From contig NC_084837.1 of the NCBI RefSeq assembly GCF_033115175.1, forward strand, positions 10,368,266 through 10,432,265: a stretch of DNA of 64,000 nt, read 5' to 3'. The position numbers and the translations under genes are program-made. This DNA comes from Lepus europaeus (lineage: Eukaryota > Chordata > Mammalia > Lagomorpha > Leporidae). Of this stretch, positions 31,441 to 43,400 are shown piece after piece; the first letter of the stretch is position 1, and each line of letters starts with the position of its first letter. The notes below the pieces were generated by a model. That model was not told where the DNA came from and did not search any database. It saw only the letters and a list, made by a program, of their open reading frames with translations.

Positions 31441-34400
31441 CTGGGACCCGGGAAAGGAAAGGAGGGAGAGGTCAGACGCTGGGGCCTGTAATGGTTTCCA
31501 CCGCTGCATGTCTGCTGGGCACCCAGGACGCACCAGGCAGGGGGACGCAGAGGGAGGCAGGCGGCAGCTTCCAGGCTCCCCTCCCATGATGCACTTGGCT
31601 GTGGGAGCCCAGTGTGGCGGCGGTGGCGCCTGGGGTAGAGGGGCTCTTGCCAAGTCTGGGGACTCACACGGACACATCTGGGGGATGGCCCTCGATGCCC
31701 GGGTACATGCACCAGTCATTCAGGACAACTGTGCTGGGGGAGGTTAGGGGGAAGACTGTAGGGATGGGCATGGAGGCTGCAGCCACAGTCCAGGGGACAC
31801 CCCAAATGGCAAAGAAGGGGATGGGAGGAAGACAGCCATCAAGGCAGACGGACAAGGCTCAGTGACTAAAAACACCATGGGCGAGGCGGAGGCTGGTCCC
31901 TGGGCCGCTGGCTTTTGAGGATGCCGTGCCATTTACGGAGCTCAGAGCCCTCGGGGGCTCCCCCTTTCCTGGGCTGCATGCATAACCTCAGCAGGTGACT
32001 TCCTCCACAGGACGCTGCCTGGCCCTGCAGGGACACGGTTCTGCAAGCCAGAATAAAAAGCCAACAACAAGGCGCGGAGGCCACCGCTGGGTCTGAGGAG
32101 CAGCCCCAAGGATCTCTGTGGGCTTCGTGCTTTGCCAGAGAAGGGCAGTGGCAGCTCATGCCCTCGGATACTGTGGCGCTGGCAGCTCCCCTCTCCCGCA
32201 CAGCAGGGGTGGTGCCCAGCACTGGCCCCAGGCAGCCCCTCCCTGCTGCTGGCTGAGCCAGGATCCTCCACCTGGCCTGCAGGCCATGGTCCCTGCTCAG
32301 ACTCTCCAGCTGGGCACCGTCTGTGGTCCCCTTCTGAGTTTGTTTATAACTAGCCTTGTCCCCCAGACTCCTGGAGAAGCAGGCCTCCCTGGGGACAGCT
32401 GAGAGTCCAGCTGCTGAGCTGAGCAGGGCCTGGACTCCGGGCTCTGTCCCCCCAGTCCCGGGGAGTTGACAGCCCGGGTCTCTTGCTATGACTTCCAAGG
32501 CTGGGCCTCCTCTGGGGAAGCTGCCACACCCGGCCACACCTATGGCGTATGGCATACAAGGGGGACAGGGAAAGAACAGACTACTTTGTAAGGTCACTCA
32601 ATAAACTAAGCCGCTCTGGCTGGGCTGGTGGTCAGATGCCTCAGGTCCACGTAAGAGAGGCCTGCAGGGGAGTTAGGAAAGAGGGCAGCTGTCTTCCGCA
32701 GTAGCCAGAGGCGCCCCGACGGGTGACAGGATCAGGCGCGTGCATGCCTGGGGCTTCCCTCCTCTTTTGACCCTGGGCCCGGCCTGCGCTCGGCCCTGGG
32801 GCCTCACCGTTGCTGCACGTGTGGTTGCTGATGCACGAGCTCCCCAGCTGCGTGAAGCCGGCCTTGCACCTGCTGCAGTTCCTGCTGGAGCCCGCGCAGC
32901 TCAAGCAGTTCTCGTCACACCTGCGGGAAGAGGCAGCTCCTGCTGGTGTTTGGGGAAGAGGCCCCCCCCCCCCCCAGGCTCCCCACAAAGCCTGCCTGCC
33001 CTCACTGGACCCTCACTGGACCCTCTGTAACATGGGCCCAGTGTCTGCAGGTCCCTCCCCGTGTGACCTCACCATGGGCCAGGCAGGGCCAGTGGCAAGA
33101 GCAAGGCTGAGAGTGGAGGCCAGGCCTGGGTCAGAGACTCCCTGTGGGTCAGCTGGAGGCCCCGAGAGCACTGGCGCTCGCCCCCCGCGTGACTCCCATG
33201 TCCTCTCCAGCAGCCGCCTGCGGCGACACCTGTGGGCTGTGGCCGGACTCCTCCCGGGAACGTGACCGATGACGCCACTGCTGCCCCACTGGCTTCCTTT
33301 GGAGCCACACAGGCCTACCATGCAGGGAAGGGCAGGGGCGGTGCCCTTCTAGTTCTCGCCCCGCCTCCCTGCCCAGAGCCAGGCCCGAGGATTTTCTGGG
33401 ACCCAGGGCACTCTCGCTCTCAGCCTTGTCACGTGGGGTGGCTCAGGCGCTGTGGGGCAAGTGGAGCCGCTGTGACAGAGACAAGGTGGCGCCTGACGGA
33501 AACACTGGGCCCTCGGCCGGGACTTGCAGGTTTCCTCCTACAGCCCTGTGCACACCGCACTGGACCTGCTGCCTTGGCTGAGTTCAGCGCTGGGGACTCG
33601 GGCTCCATGGTGCTCCCACATGCTGCCCGCCTTCCCCGCTGCGGCCAGCAGGGGGCACAACCAGCACCACGGGTGGAGCTCGGAGATGGGAGGCAGGGCC
33701 TGCACCACCCCTGTGTGAGGCACCAGCGATGAGCCTCTGGGGCAAAGCTGGCTCTGATCGCAAGGCTGAGCTGGCCTCTCCAGCCCCCCTCCCCCCCCCC
33801 CCCCCCAAATCCCCAGCCAGGATGCAGCGGGTTTTCATTCCCAAGTCTTGCAAATGTGGAAATCCCAGGGGACAACCCGTGTCTGGGAGCCTTTGCAACT
33901 TCCTCCTCCTGCAGCGAGAGCCTGGCAGGCTGCCCGGAGGGGAGGCCAGGGTCCGGGGACTCACCAGGGTTGGCTGGGGGGACCCTGTCCTCATGCTCTT
34001 TTCGGGAGCACTGGGGCCCCCAAGACGCTGCCCCTGCACCTTGTGGTGGCCCAGCCACAGGGGCAGACCTTCCCCCAGGGGCCCTCCCAGGGTCTCTCAC
34101 AGATGGTGCCCAGCAGTGAGATGGGAGCTGGGCTGGCTGAGCCACGCGCGAGCCCTCAGTCACCTGAGCTGCTGTAACCACGGACAACACTGTGGAGGGG
34201 CTGTGGTGGTCTCAGTAGGATGTGGCTTACTTTCCAACAGTTCATGGAACATGTAAGGACATGATGCATTTTGGTGCAAAGAAATGTAATCCATGCACAG
34301 AACGGAAGGGCGGTGGAGGATGGTCCAGGTGCTTGGGCCCTGCACCCGCATGGGAGACCAGGAGGAAGCACCTGGCTCCTGGCTTCGGATTGGCGCAGCG

Positions 34401-37400
34401 CTGGCTGTAGCGGCCATTTGGGGGGCGAACCAATGGAAGGAAGACCTTCTCTCTCGCTCACTGTCTAACTCTGCCTGTCAAAAAAAAAAGGGGGGGGCGG
34501 TCTTCAAAAAGTTCCTGGACAATGCATAGCATGAAGAAACTATGCATGGATTTCAAAAAAAATTTTAAAGATATATTTATTTAAAAGCTTGAGTTACAGA
34601 GAGAGAGAAAGACAGAGAGAGAGCGAGAGAGCGAGCGAGCACCAGTCCATCTACTGGTTCACTCCTCAAATGGCTACAACAGCCAGGGCTGGGCTAGGCC
34701 AAAGCCAGGAGCCCGGAACTCCACTGGGGTCTCATGTGAGTGGCAGGCGCCCAAGCATTGGGGCCTTCATCCGCTGCTCTCCCAGGTACACTAGCAGGGA
34801 GCTGGACAGAAAGGGCAGCAGCCAGGACTCGAACTGGTGCTCATATGGGATGCCGGCATGGCATGGATTTCAAATTCTTTTTGCACCAAAGTAGAGTTAT
34901 CTCTTAACTCCATTTTCTGTAGACTCTTGAAGTCATGCAGTGCGAGCTCCCAGAGCCTAGTGGGGCGGCAGGTGTCCTGGTTTTCCACTGCTGTCAAACA
35001 AATGGGCACAAACACAGCAGCTTCCAACACCTGTCCCGGGCTCCCGCTTGTGCAGCAGAGGTCCAGGTGGGCGTGGCGAGCTGTCAGCTCGGGTCTCACA
35101 AGGCCCAGGAGGCGGCTGGCCTGAGTGCTCATCTGGAGGCGGGGGAGAGACCCCAGGGTCCTGGCTCCCCGGGAGAGGGATGATAGCCCCCAGGAGATCC
35201 CCCGCTGCCCGGGGCTCCTGCTGCCTTCTGTCCGGGCCGTAGGCTGGCAGGTGCGTCTGAGATGCCTCTGGTTCTGCCACTTCCCTTGCACCTTCCTCAC
35301 CCCCAGGACATCGTGGCCGCTTTGCCCTGCCCAATTTGCAAAGGGTAGCTGTGTGCACTGCAGTGGGGCCACTTGCCCTTGGGCTGATCCGGGTGAGAGC
35401 CAGACACAGGGAGCCCCGGATCACAGGGAAGCCCTGTGTGGGCTTCAGGAACCCTCACCTTGCTCCAGTCGGGGTACAGAATGAGGCAGCAGGTGTGCTC
35501 CCCAGGGACTCTGGCCCCACTGAGCATGGAGATCGGGGCGGAGTGAGGGGAGGCTGGGGCCTGAGCAGTGAGGCCAGCACTGCACGGCTGCTCATTTCTC
35601 CCATGTCACCCTGGCTCGCTCTTGCAGTCACCTTCCTAAGTCTTGGGGGTTCCTGCACCTCCACTGAGATACTTCACAGGGCCTCTTCTTTGCCTAAGGC
35701 CTCAGATCCACCTGCCTTCTGCACTCCAGGCTGCCGACACGGCAGGCCTACATGCCGGCCAGGTGCTTCCTCGGAGCTGCCAGCCTGTCTCGGGGGACAG
35801 ACACAGCGTCAGCCAGCATCCTAGGGCCTCTCTATCTGAGTTGGGAGAGACGCTGTGGAACCAAGCAGACCAGGCCCTTGTCACCGGGACAAGTGCACGC
35901 TGACGGGCTCTGTAGGGCCAGGGGACTCTGATGACGGAAGCTTCCTGAAACACAGATGTGTCCTCCCTGCGGCGGTGGGCTGGGCCTTCCCCAGTGCTGT
36001 TTCTCCAACACCTGCTGTGCTGGCCGCAGCACCGGAGCCCCCTCCAGGCTGAAAGCTTCCCCTACGTGGAAGCGAGCACCCAGGAAATGCCTGGCCTCTG
36101 ATGCCCAGGGAAGCGCTTATGGAGGCCAGCTGCCTCCTGCTTCCCTCCTGGGGACGCCACAGCCGTTGGGTGCCTGCGGGATTCCAGCTGCCACAGCTGT
36201 GGCACCCCCGAGAATACAGGCATTTGCCATGTGAGAATGACGATCTCGGTCTCCGAGTTCTCCCTGGGCCACCATCCTCCGCTTAATTCCGCATGGACCA
36301 GCTGGCTGGTTAGGATGAAAGGTTTCCTGCAGACGACTGAGCACGGGGCCCTGAGCAGGACTCTGCGAGCTGGCGCAGGGAGCAGGACGCCCCTGACCTG
36401 GCACAGGCACGTGTCCCCGGACCCTCTCTGTGGGTGGCCTGAGAACAAGGACTCGGTGGCTCCTTGCTGGCTGCTGCAGGGCTGTGTTTCAGTTTTCTGT
36501 TCTGATTGTTTTAAGGAGACAGGTGCCAATCACTCGTTCTCAGAGCCAGCCTGGGCGGAGTCGGTCTGCCAGCGCTTAAAAGGTCGCCTCCCAGGGTGTC
36601 CGGGCTTTGAGCCTGTTTCACATAGAAGCCCCCTCCCTGGCCGCCCACCTTTGTGTCATCTGTCTTGGTCACCCTGCTGCTCTCACCCTAACAAAGTCCT
36701 GGCACAATTTCCATGCAAGACAAGAGCGACCCAAAGGAGAGGCTTCTCTCCTAACAGCAAGAGGGAACATGACACGGCCAGTCCAGGACGCTGGACGGTG
36801 TGGGCGCACAGGAAGCAGTGGCCCAGGGCGGCCGAGGGTGCAGCCGCCTGTGTGTGGGCTGCGGGGGCTGGGGGTGGGGAGTGGGCCGGGATCTTGGCAC
36901 GTCCTCTGAAGACTTACATTTTTTACAAAGACTCTCAACATGCCTTCCTTGATTACCAACTGTGCAAGGCAGTTCTGAGCTGGGCACAGCTGGGGTCACC
37001 CGGTGGGGTCTGTTACTGTGTGAGTGCCACAGGGGGCACCTTGTCATCCTGCTTCCTGTCCCCTCCCAGCTGCCACCCAGGGCCAGGCACACAGCAGGCC
37101 CTCAGCAAGTAAATATGCACTCCATGACCAAGCCCGGAGGCCATCGATGAGCTCTGTGTACAGCTTTCCCCGCCCAGGGCACCCACGGCACTGGGGTGAT
37201 TGGCACGCCCTTCCCCCAGCCCCCAGTGCTCCCCTGGCCACTGCTTGGCCGGACATAGCTGAGCGCTATGCCCTGGCAGTCTGGGCCTCCGCCCGGAGCC
37301 TGTACCTGCGACACACTTTGTGGGGCAAGCCCGGCATCTCCTCTGGGTAGAAGCCCTCGCCACAGGCTGGCACACATTTCCAGTCTTGGAAGTGGAAGTG

Positions 37401-40400
37401 CTGCGCACAGTGAATGCACTCCTCTCTGCTGGGCCCTGGGAGGTACAGGAAAAGGAGGCGTCAGGGGCAGGACCTGGGGTGCCGTTCAGCCGGCCCTGCA
37501 GCTGATACCTTCCCAGGTGTCCTGCAGGGCTGGGCGGCCCCCGCCCACTCCCGGGAGCTGAGTGGCACCACCCTCCTTGCTCAGAGTGGGCATGGGAGAC
37601 ATGAGCCCCGATCCCAAACGCTTCCTTCCTAATGGGACAGGACCCTCCTCGGCTAACGCCAGCGTGGCCACCACTTCCCAGCCTCGGTGACCCCTGAGAC
37701 GTGCTGCGGCACAGAAAGCACACTGGGCGTGAGGGAGGAAGGCAGAAGAGCTGTTCCCTTTTATACGACAAGTGTTGGGAGATCTCTTAGACATGCTGGG
37801 TTAAACAGGATGGGTCAGCAGAATCATTTTCCCTTCTTTTTACTTCCCAAGCTGTGGCTGCTCTGCACGTGTCTCTCACGTGTCAGAACACCGTGGAAGA
37901 CGACCCGGAAGGTGAACCACAGGTCCTTGGGAATGGTGCTGGCAGGCGTTTGGTGTGGACGCCCAGGCCTTTTCCGCCGTGGAGGACAAGTGGCTAAGGG
38001 CAGCCGGAAGAGAGGGTCCTCCTCTGAACACAGGACCAAGGGGCATGGGGAGGAGACCTCGGCCCCAGAGGCAGGCAAGGACCTGCAGACAGGCAGTGGG
38101 GGCTGCTGGCTGGCAGCGCGGGAGTCGTCTCAGGTGCTCCCTGGTCATCACAGTCCCCAGATGAGCCTCTCCCACCCTCCACTTTGCTCCGATTGTGGTT
38201 GTAGACAGAGGTTTGGTGGCTAAGGTGGCAACAGCCCCTCTTCCTGGAGGGAAACTGGCTGGGTGGGGGCCTCTCTGTTGCATGCAGATCCTTTGCAGAG
38301 CATCCCCAGTACTGGGGGGCTACAGGCACAGGACTCAGGGCCCCGGGGCTGGCTCCGTACCTCAGGGGGCTACAGACACAGGACTCAGGGCCCCGGGGCT
38401 GGCTCCGTACCTCAGGGGGCTACAGGCACAGGACTCGGCCCCGGGGCTGGCTCCGTACCTCAGGGGCTACAGACACAGGACTCAGGGCCCGGGGCTGGCT
38501 CCGTACCCCAGGGGGCTACAGACACAGGACTCAGCCCCGGGGCTGGCTCTGTACCTCAGGGGGCTACAGACACAGGACTCAGCCCCGGGGCTGGCTCCAT
38601 ACCTCAGGGGGCTACAGACACAGGACTCAGGGCCCCGGGGCTGGCTCCGTACCTCAGGGGGCTACAGACACAGGACTCAGGGCCCCGGGGCTGGCTCCGT
38701 ACCTCAGGGGGCTACAGACACAGGACTCAGGGCCCCGGGGCTGGCTCCGTACCTCAGGGGGCTACAGGCACAGGACTCAGGGCCCCGGGGCTGGCTCCGT
38801 ACCTCAGGGGGCTACAGGCACAGGACTCAGGGCCCCGGGGCTGGCTCCGTACCTCAGGGGGCTACAGACACAGGACTCAGGGCCCCGGGGCTGGCTCCGT
38901 ACCTCAGGGGCTACAGACACAGGACTCAGGGCCCCGGGGCTGGCTCTGTACCTCAGGGGGCTACAGACACAGGACTCAGGGCCCCGGGGCTGGCTCCGTA
39001 CCTCAGGGGGCTACAGACACAGGACTCAGGCCCGGGGCTGGCTCCGTACCTCAGGGGGCTACAGACACAGGACTCAGGGCCCCGGGGCTGGCTCCGTACC
39101 TCAGGGGCACAACTCAGCTGTGCAGGGGATTCTGGGCTCTGCCTTTGTTGGGAAGCCCAGAAGGCCTGGGGTCTTTGAGCAGAGGGCAGAAGTGAGACCC
39201 TCTGGGGTGGCGGGCCTCTGTCACAGACCCGTCTCCCAAAGGAGAGGTGCCCTGCCTCTCTTCCTGCAGCGTGGATGACAAGCCGCCCCACACGCGGGCT
39301 TCTGTCTGGCTCATGCTGTCCTAGGGGGTCAGCTGCTCTCATGCCTTGTCCAGTCTGCCCCTTCCCCCCACTGCTAATCTCCAAGGAGCGTCCACAAGCA
39401 CAGTGGGGCTGTCATTCCAGGTCTGGCCTCCGGTACCCACCACGGTCCGTCTCCTGTGCCTCACCTACTGACCACGCCACGCGCTCTGTCTCTCCTCCGA
39501 CACTATGGGCCTTAATGGCCGAGGGGCCTGTGGGGAGGGCCGGAACACAGGCTGGTGTCTGCGCTTAGTCTAACGCTCTGTTGATTACATTTCAGTGGTC
39601 ACATGTTGAGCTGGGGGGGACAAAGGACCCTGGAGAAGGCTGGTAGCGATGGCTGCACAGCAGTGGCAGAATCCTGACAGTGCCTACCCCTAAAATGGTC
39701 AGGACAGTGCACTTTATGTTATGTGCATTTTACCACAATAATTAAAAAAAGCTGATTAAACATACCTTTCCCAAGCAAACTATTTTCTCAACTTCAAAAA
39801 GTTATGTTTCTAACAAAGTCTCTTCAGGATTCTATTACATTACAAGTCTTTCTAGGCTCCAAATGCTTTAAACACATCCACGGTCAGAAGAATAACAGCA
39901 AACCAGGCAGTGCTTGTGCAGGGACAGACACATCATTTGTGGGCCAATCAACAACGTGGGGCCTGGGCCAGCATCATAGTGAATGGGGAAAAGTTGGAAG
40001 CATTCCCTCTGAGATCCGGTACCAGACAGGAATGCCCACTCTCACCATTGCAATTCAATAAGGTCCTGGAAGATTTAGCTAGAGCCATTAGGCAAGAAAA
40101 AGAAATCAAAAGGATACAAATTGGGAAGGAGGAAGTCAAACTATCCCTATGTGCAGATGACATGATTCCTTATATAGAAGATCCAAAAGATTCCACTAAG
40201 AGACTACTGGAACTCATAGAAGAGTTTGTAAAGTAGCAGGATATAAATACACAAAAATCAACAATCTTTGTATACACAGACAATGCCATGGCTGAGAAGA
40301 ACTTCTAAGATCAACAATTCACAATAGCTACAAAAAAATCAAATATGTCAGAATAAATTTAACCAAGGTTGTCGAAGATCTCTATGATAATTACAAAACA

Positions 40401-43400
40401 TTAAAGAAAGAAATAGAAGATAGAAAAAATGGAAAAATCTTCCATGTTCATGGATTGGAAGAATCAGTATCATCAAAATGTTCATTCTTCCAAAAGCAAT
40501 TTACAGATTCATGCAATACCATTCAAAACACCAAAGACATTCTTCTCAGATCTAGAAAACATGATGCTGAAATTCATACAGAGGCACAGGAGACCTCAGA
40601 TAGCTAAAGCAATCTTGTACAAAAAAAACAAAGCCAGAGGCATCACAATACCAGATTTCAAGACATACTACAAGGCAGTTATAATCAAAACAGCCTGCTA
40701 CTGGTACAAAAACAGATGGATAGACCAATGGAAAACAGAAACACCAGAAATCAATCCAAACTTCTACAACCAACTTATATTTGACCAAGGAGCTAAAACC
40801 AATCCCTGGAGCAAGAACAGCCTCTTCAACAAATGGTGATGGGAAAACTGGATTTCCACATGCAGAAATTTATAAAGCAAGACCCCTACCTTACACCTTA
40901 CACTCAACATGGATTAAAAATCTAAATCTATGACCCAACTCCATCAAATTGTTAGAGAACATTGGAGAAACCCTGCAAGACATTGGCACAGGCAAAGAGT
41001 TCTTGGAAAAGACCCAGAGGTACAAGCAGTCAAAGCCAAAATTAACAAATGGGATTACATCAACAGTCAGGGAGGCAAAAAGGCAGCTGACAGAATGGGA
41101 GAATTTACAAACTATGCAACTGATAAAGGATTAATAGCCAGAATCTACAAAGAGACAAGAAACTCCACAACAACAGAACAAACAACCCAGTTAAGAGATG
41201 GGCCAAGGACTTAAACATTTCTCAAAAGAGGAAATCCACATGGCCCACAGACACATGAAAAATGCTCAGGATCAGCAGCCATCAGGGAAATGCAAATCAA
41301 AACCACAATGAGGTTTCACCTCACCCTGGTTAAAATGGCTTTCACACAGAAATCAACAAACAACAAATGCTGGCGAGGATGTGGGTAAAAAGGTACCCTA
41401 ATCCACTGTTGGTGGGTATGCAAACTGGCAAAACCACTATGGAAGGCAGTTTGGAGATACCTCAGAAATCTAAATACAGACCTCAGAAATCTGAAAACTG
41501 ACCTACCTACGACCCAGCCATCCCACTCCTTGGAATTTACCCAAGGGAAATGACATCGGCAAATAAAAAAGTTATATGCACCTCCACGTTTATTGCAGCT
41601 CAATTCACAATAGTGAAGACATGGAATCAATCTAAATGCCTGTCAACAGAAGACTAGATAAAGAAATTATGGGATATATACTCTATGGAATACTACACAG
41701 TGGTAAAAAAAAAAAATCTGGTCATTTGCAACAAAATGGATGAATTTGGAAAACATCATACTTATGAAATGAGCCAGTCCCAAAGGGACAAATACCATTT
41801 GTTCTCTGATCTGTGACAACTAACGGAGCACCTAAAAGGAACCTGTAGAAGTGAAATTGACACTACGAGAAGCAATGACTTGAACAGCCTTTTTCTTGAC
41901 TGTCAAGGAACCATTTATTATTTTATTATTTTTTACCTTTTTTTAAATTTTTTACAGGCAGAGTGGACAGTGAGAGAGAGAGACAGAGAGAAAGGTCTTC
42001 CTTTGCCGTTGGTTCACCCTCCAATGGCCGCCGCGGTAGGCGCGCTGCGGCCGGCGCACCACGCTGATCCGATGGCAGGAGCCAGGTGCTTCTCCTGGTC
42101 TCCCATGGGGTGCAGGGCCCAAGCACTTGGGCCATCCTCCATTGCACTCCCTGGCCACAGCAGAGAGCTGGCCTGGAAGAGGGGCAACCGGGACAGGATC
42201 GGTGCCCCGACTGGGACTAGAACCCGGTGTGCCGGTGCCGCAAGGCGGAGGATTAGCCTAGTGAGCCACAGCGCCGGCCTTATTTTTTACTTTTTTTTCT
42301 TTTATTCCTAATACCATTGGTTGAACTCTTTACTTAACATAGAATTAAGTGTATAAAGTCAGTTGGAAATAGATCCCTGTGAAAAATATAGAGTGGGAAT
42401 AAGAGAGGGAGGAGACATACAGTTTAGCACACACTCCTATGGACTTACCCCTAAGGGTAAAGCTAAAAACTTGCTATGGGACTCCAAACCCCATTAAGCT
42501 AGGTGGTACTAATGCCATCTTATGTGTTAAAGTGATCACATTAAATGTGCAATTGATCATATAGATAGCATTAAGTGTCAAAGGGATCACATAAATAAGA
42601 CGAAGTGTCTGGTAATAACAATAGATAGACTTAAAAAGGAAACAATGATCCAACAAGGGCAGCAGGCCACACAGCAGACTCATAGAATGACAAACACCCT
42701 AAACAGCACTCACTCTGGCCTCAAAATCAGCCCTTACGGCATTCAGATCTGGCTGGAAAGCCCAGGAGCACATTTCAGGCATGAAAAGCCAAGACACTGT
42801 GGCAAAATATATTCTACATGAAAGATCTCAGTGGAAAGAAGGGGCCGTCAAAGAAGGAGGTACCTTTCTCTGAAGGGAGGAGAGAACTTCCACTTTGATT
42901 ATGGCCCTGTCTAAATAATGTCGGAGTTTGTGGACTCAAAAGGCTTCCATAGCCTTAGCAGCTCATGACAAGAGCCTTGGGTAATCACTGACATCATAAA
43001 TAAGGGTGTCAATTGTTAAATCAACAACAGGAGTCACTGTGCACTTGCTCCCCATGTAGGACCTCTGTCCTTAATGAGTTGTATTATGATAATTAACTGT
43101 AAAACTTGTTCTCAAACAGTACTTTATATGTTATGTGTGTGGGTGCAAACTATTGAAATCTGTACTTGGTATCCAGTTGGTCTTCTGCATATAAAGATAA
43201 TTAAAAATGAATCTTAATGAAGAATGGGATGGGAGAGGGAGTAGGAGGTGGGACGGGAATGGGGGTGGGAAGGCAGGTATGGGGGAAGAACCACTATATT
43301 CCTAAATCTGTACCTATGAAATCTGTATTTATTGAATAAAAGCTTTCTTTAAAAAAAAAGGAATGCGGGGCCCTGGATCAGAAAACAGAAGAGGGCTGGG

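Larger units (their letters stand above)
32921..37305 (-). other. PCSK6 intron with C-SINEs
   Basis: 4.4 kb. C-SINEs are at 34287-34490 and 34558-34860. A poly-C run is at about 33789-33806. The remainder (32921-34286 and 34875-37305) is GC-rich with no gene recognised. Confidence 0.7.

Noticed and set aside
31866-32597. 243-codon minus-strand open frame inside the last PCSK6 intron
   Set aside because: It lies wholly in the intron, has no recognisable domain, and GC-rich introns give such frames by chance.
33429-34190. 253-codon minus-strand open frame
   Set aside because: Intronic, compositionally biased and without recognisable family features.
36231-37112. 293-codon plus-strand open frame antisense to PCSK6
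   Set aside because: No homology that I recognise; it crosses no conserved signal and stops before the next PCSK6 exon.
38314-39106. CRISPR-like regular repeat array
   Set aside because: Units are directly joined without unique spacers, and the setting is a mammalian intron.
38195-39195. Plus-strand open frames of 327 and 310 codons
   Set aside because: They are translations of the 50-bp VNTR, antisense to PCSK6, with the same repeat appearing in different frames within one frame because of unit indels. No start context or domain supports a gene.
39910-41214. Reverse-transcriptase-like coding frames as a host gene or retrovirus
   Set aside because: The sequence is L1 ORF2 with stops and an L1 3' UTR and poly(A). 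There are no long terminal repeats and no gag or env-like frames.
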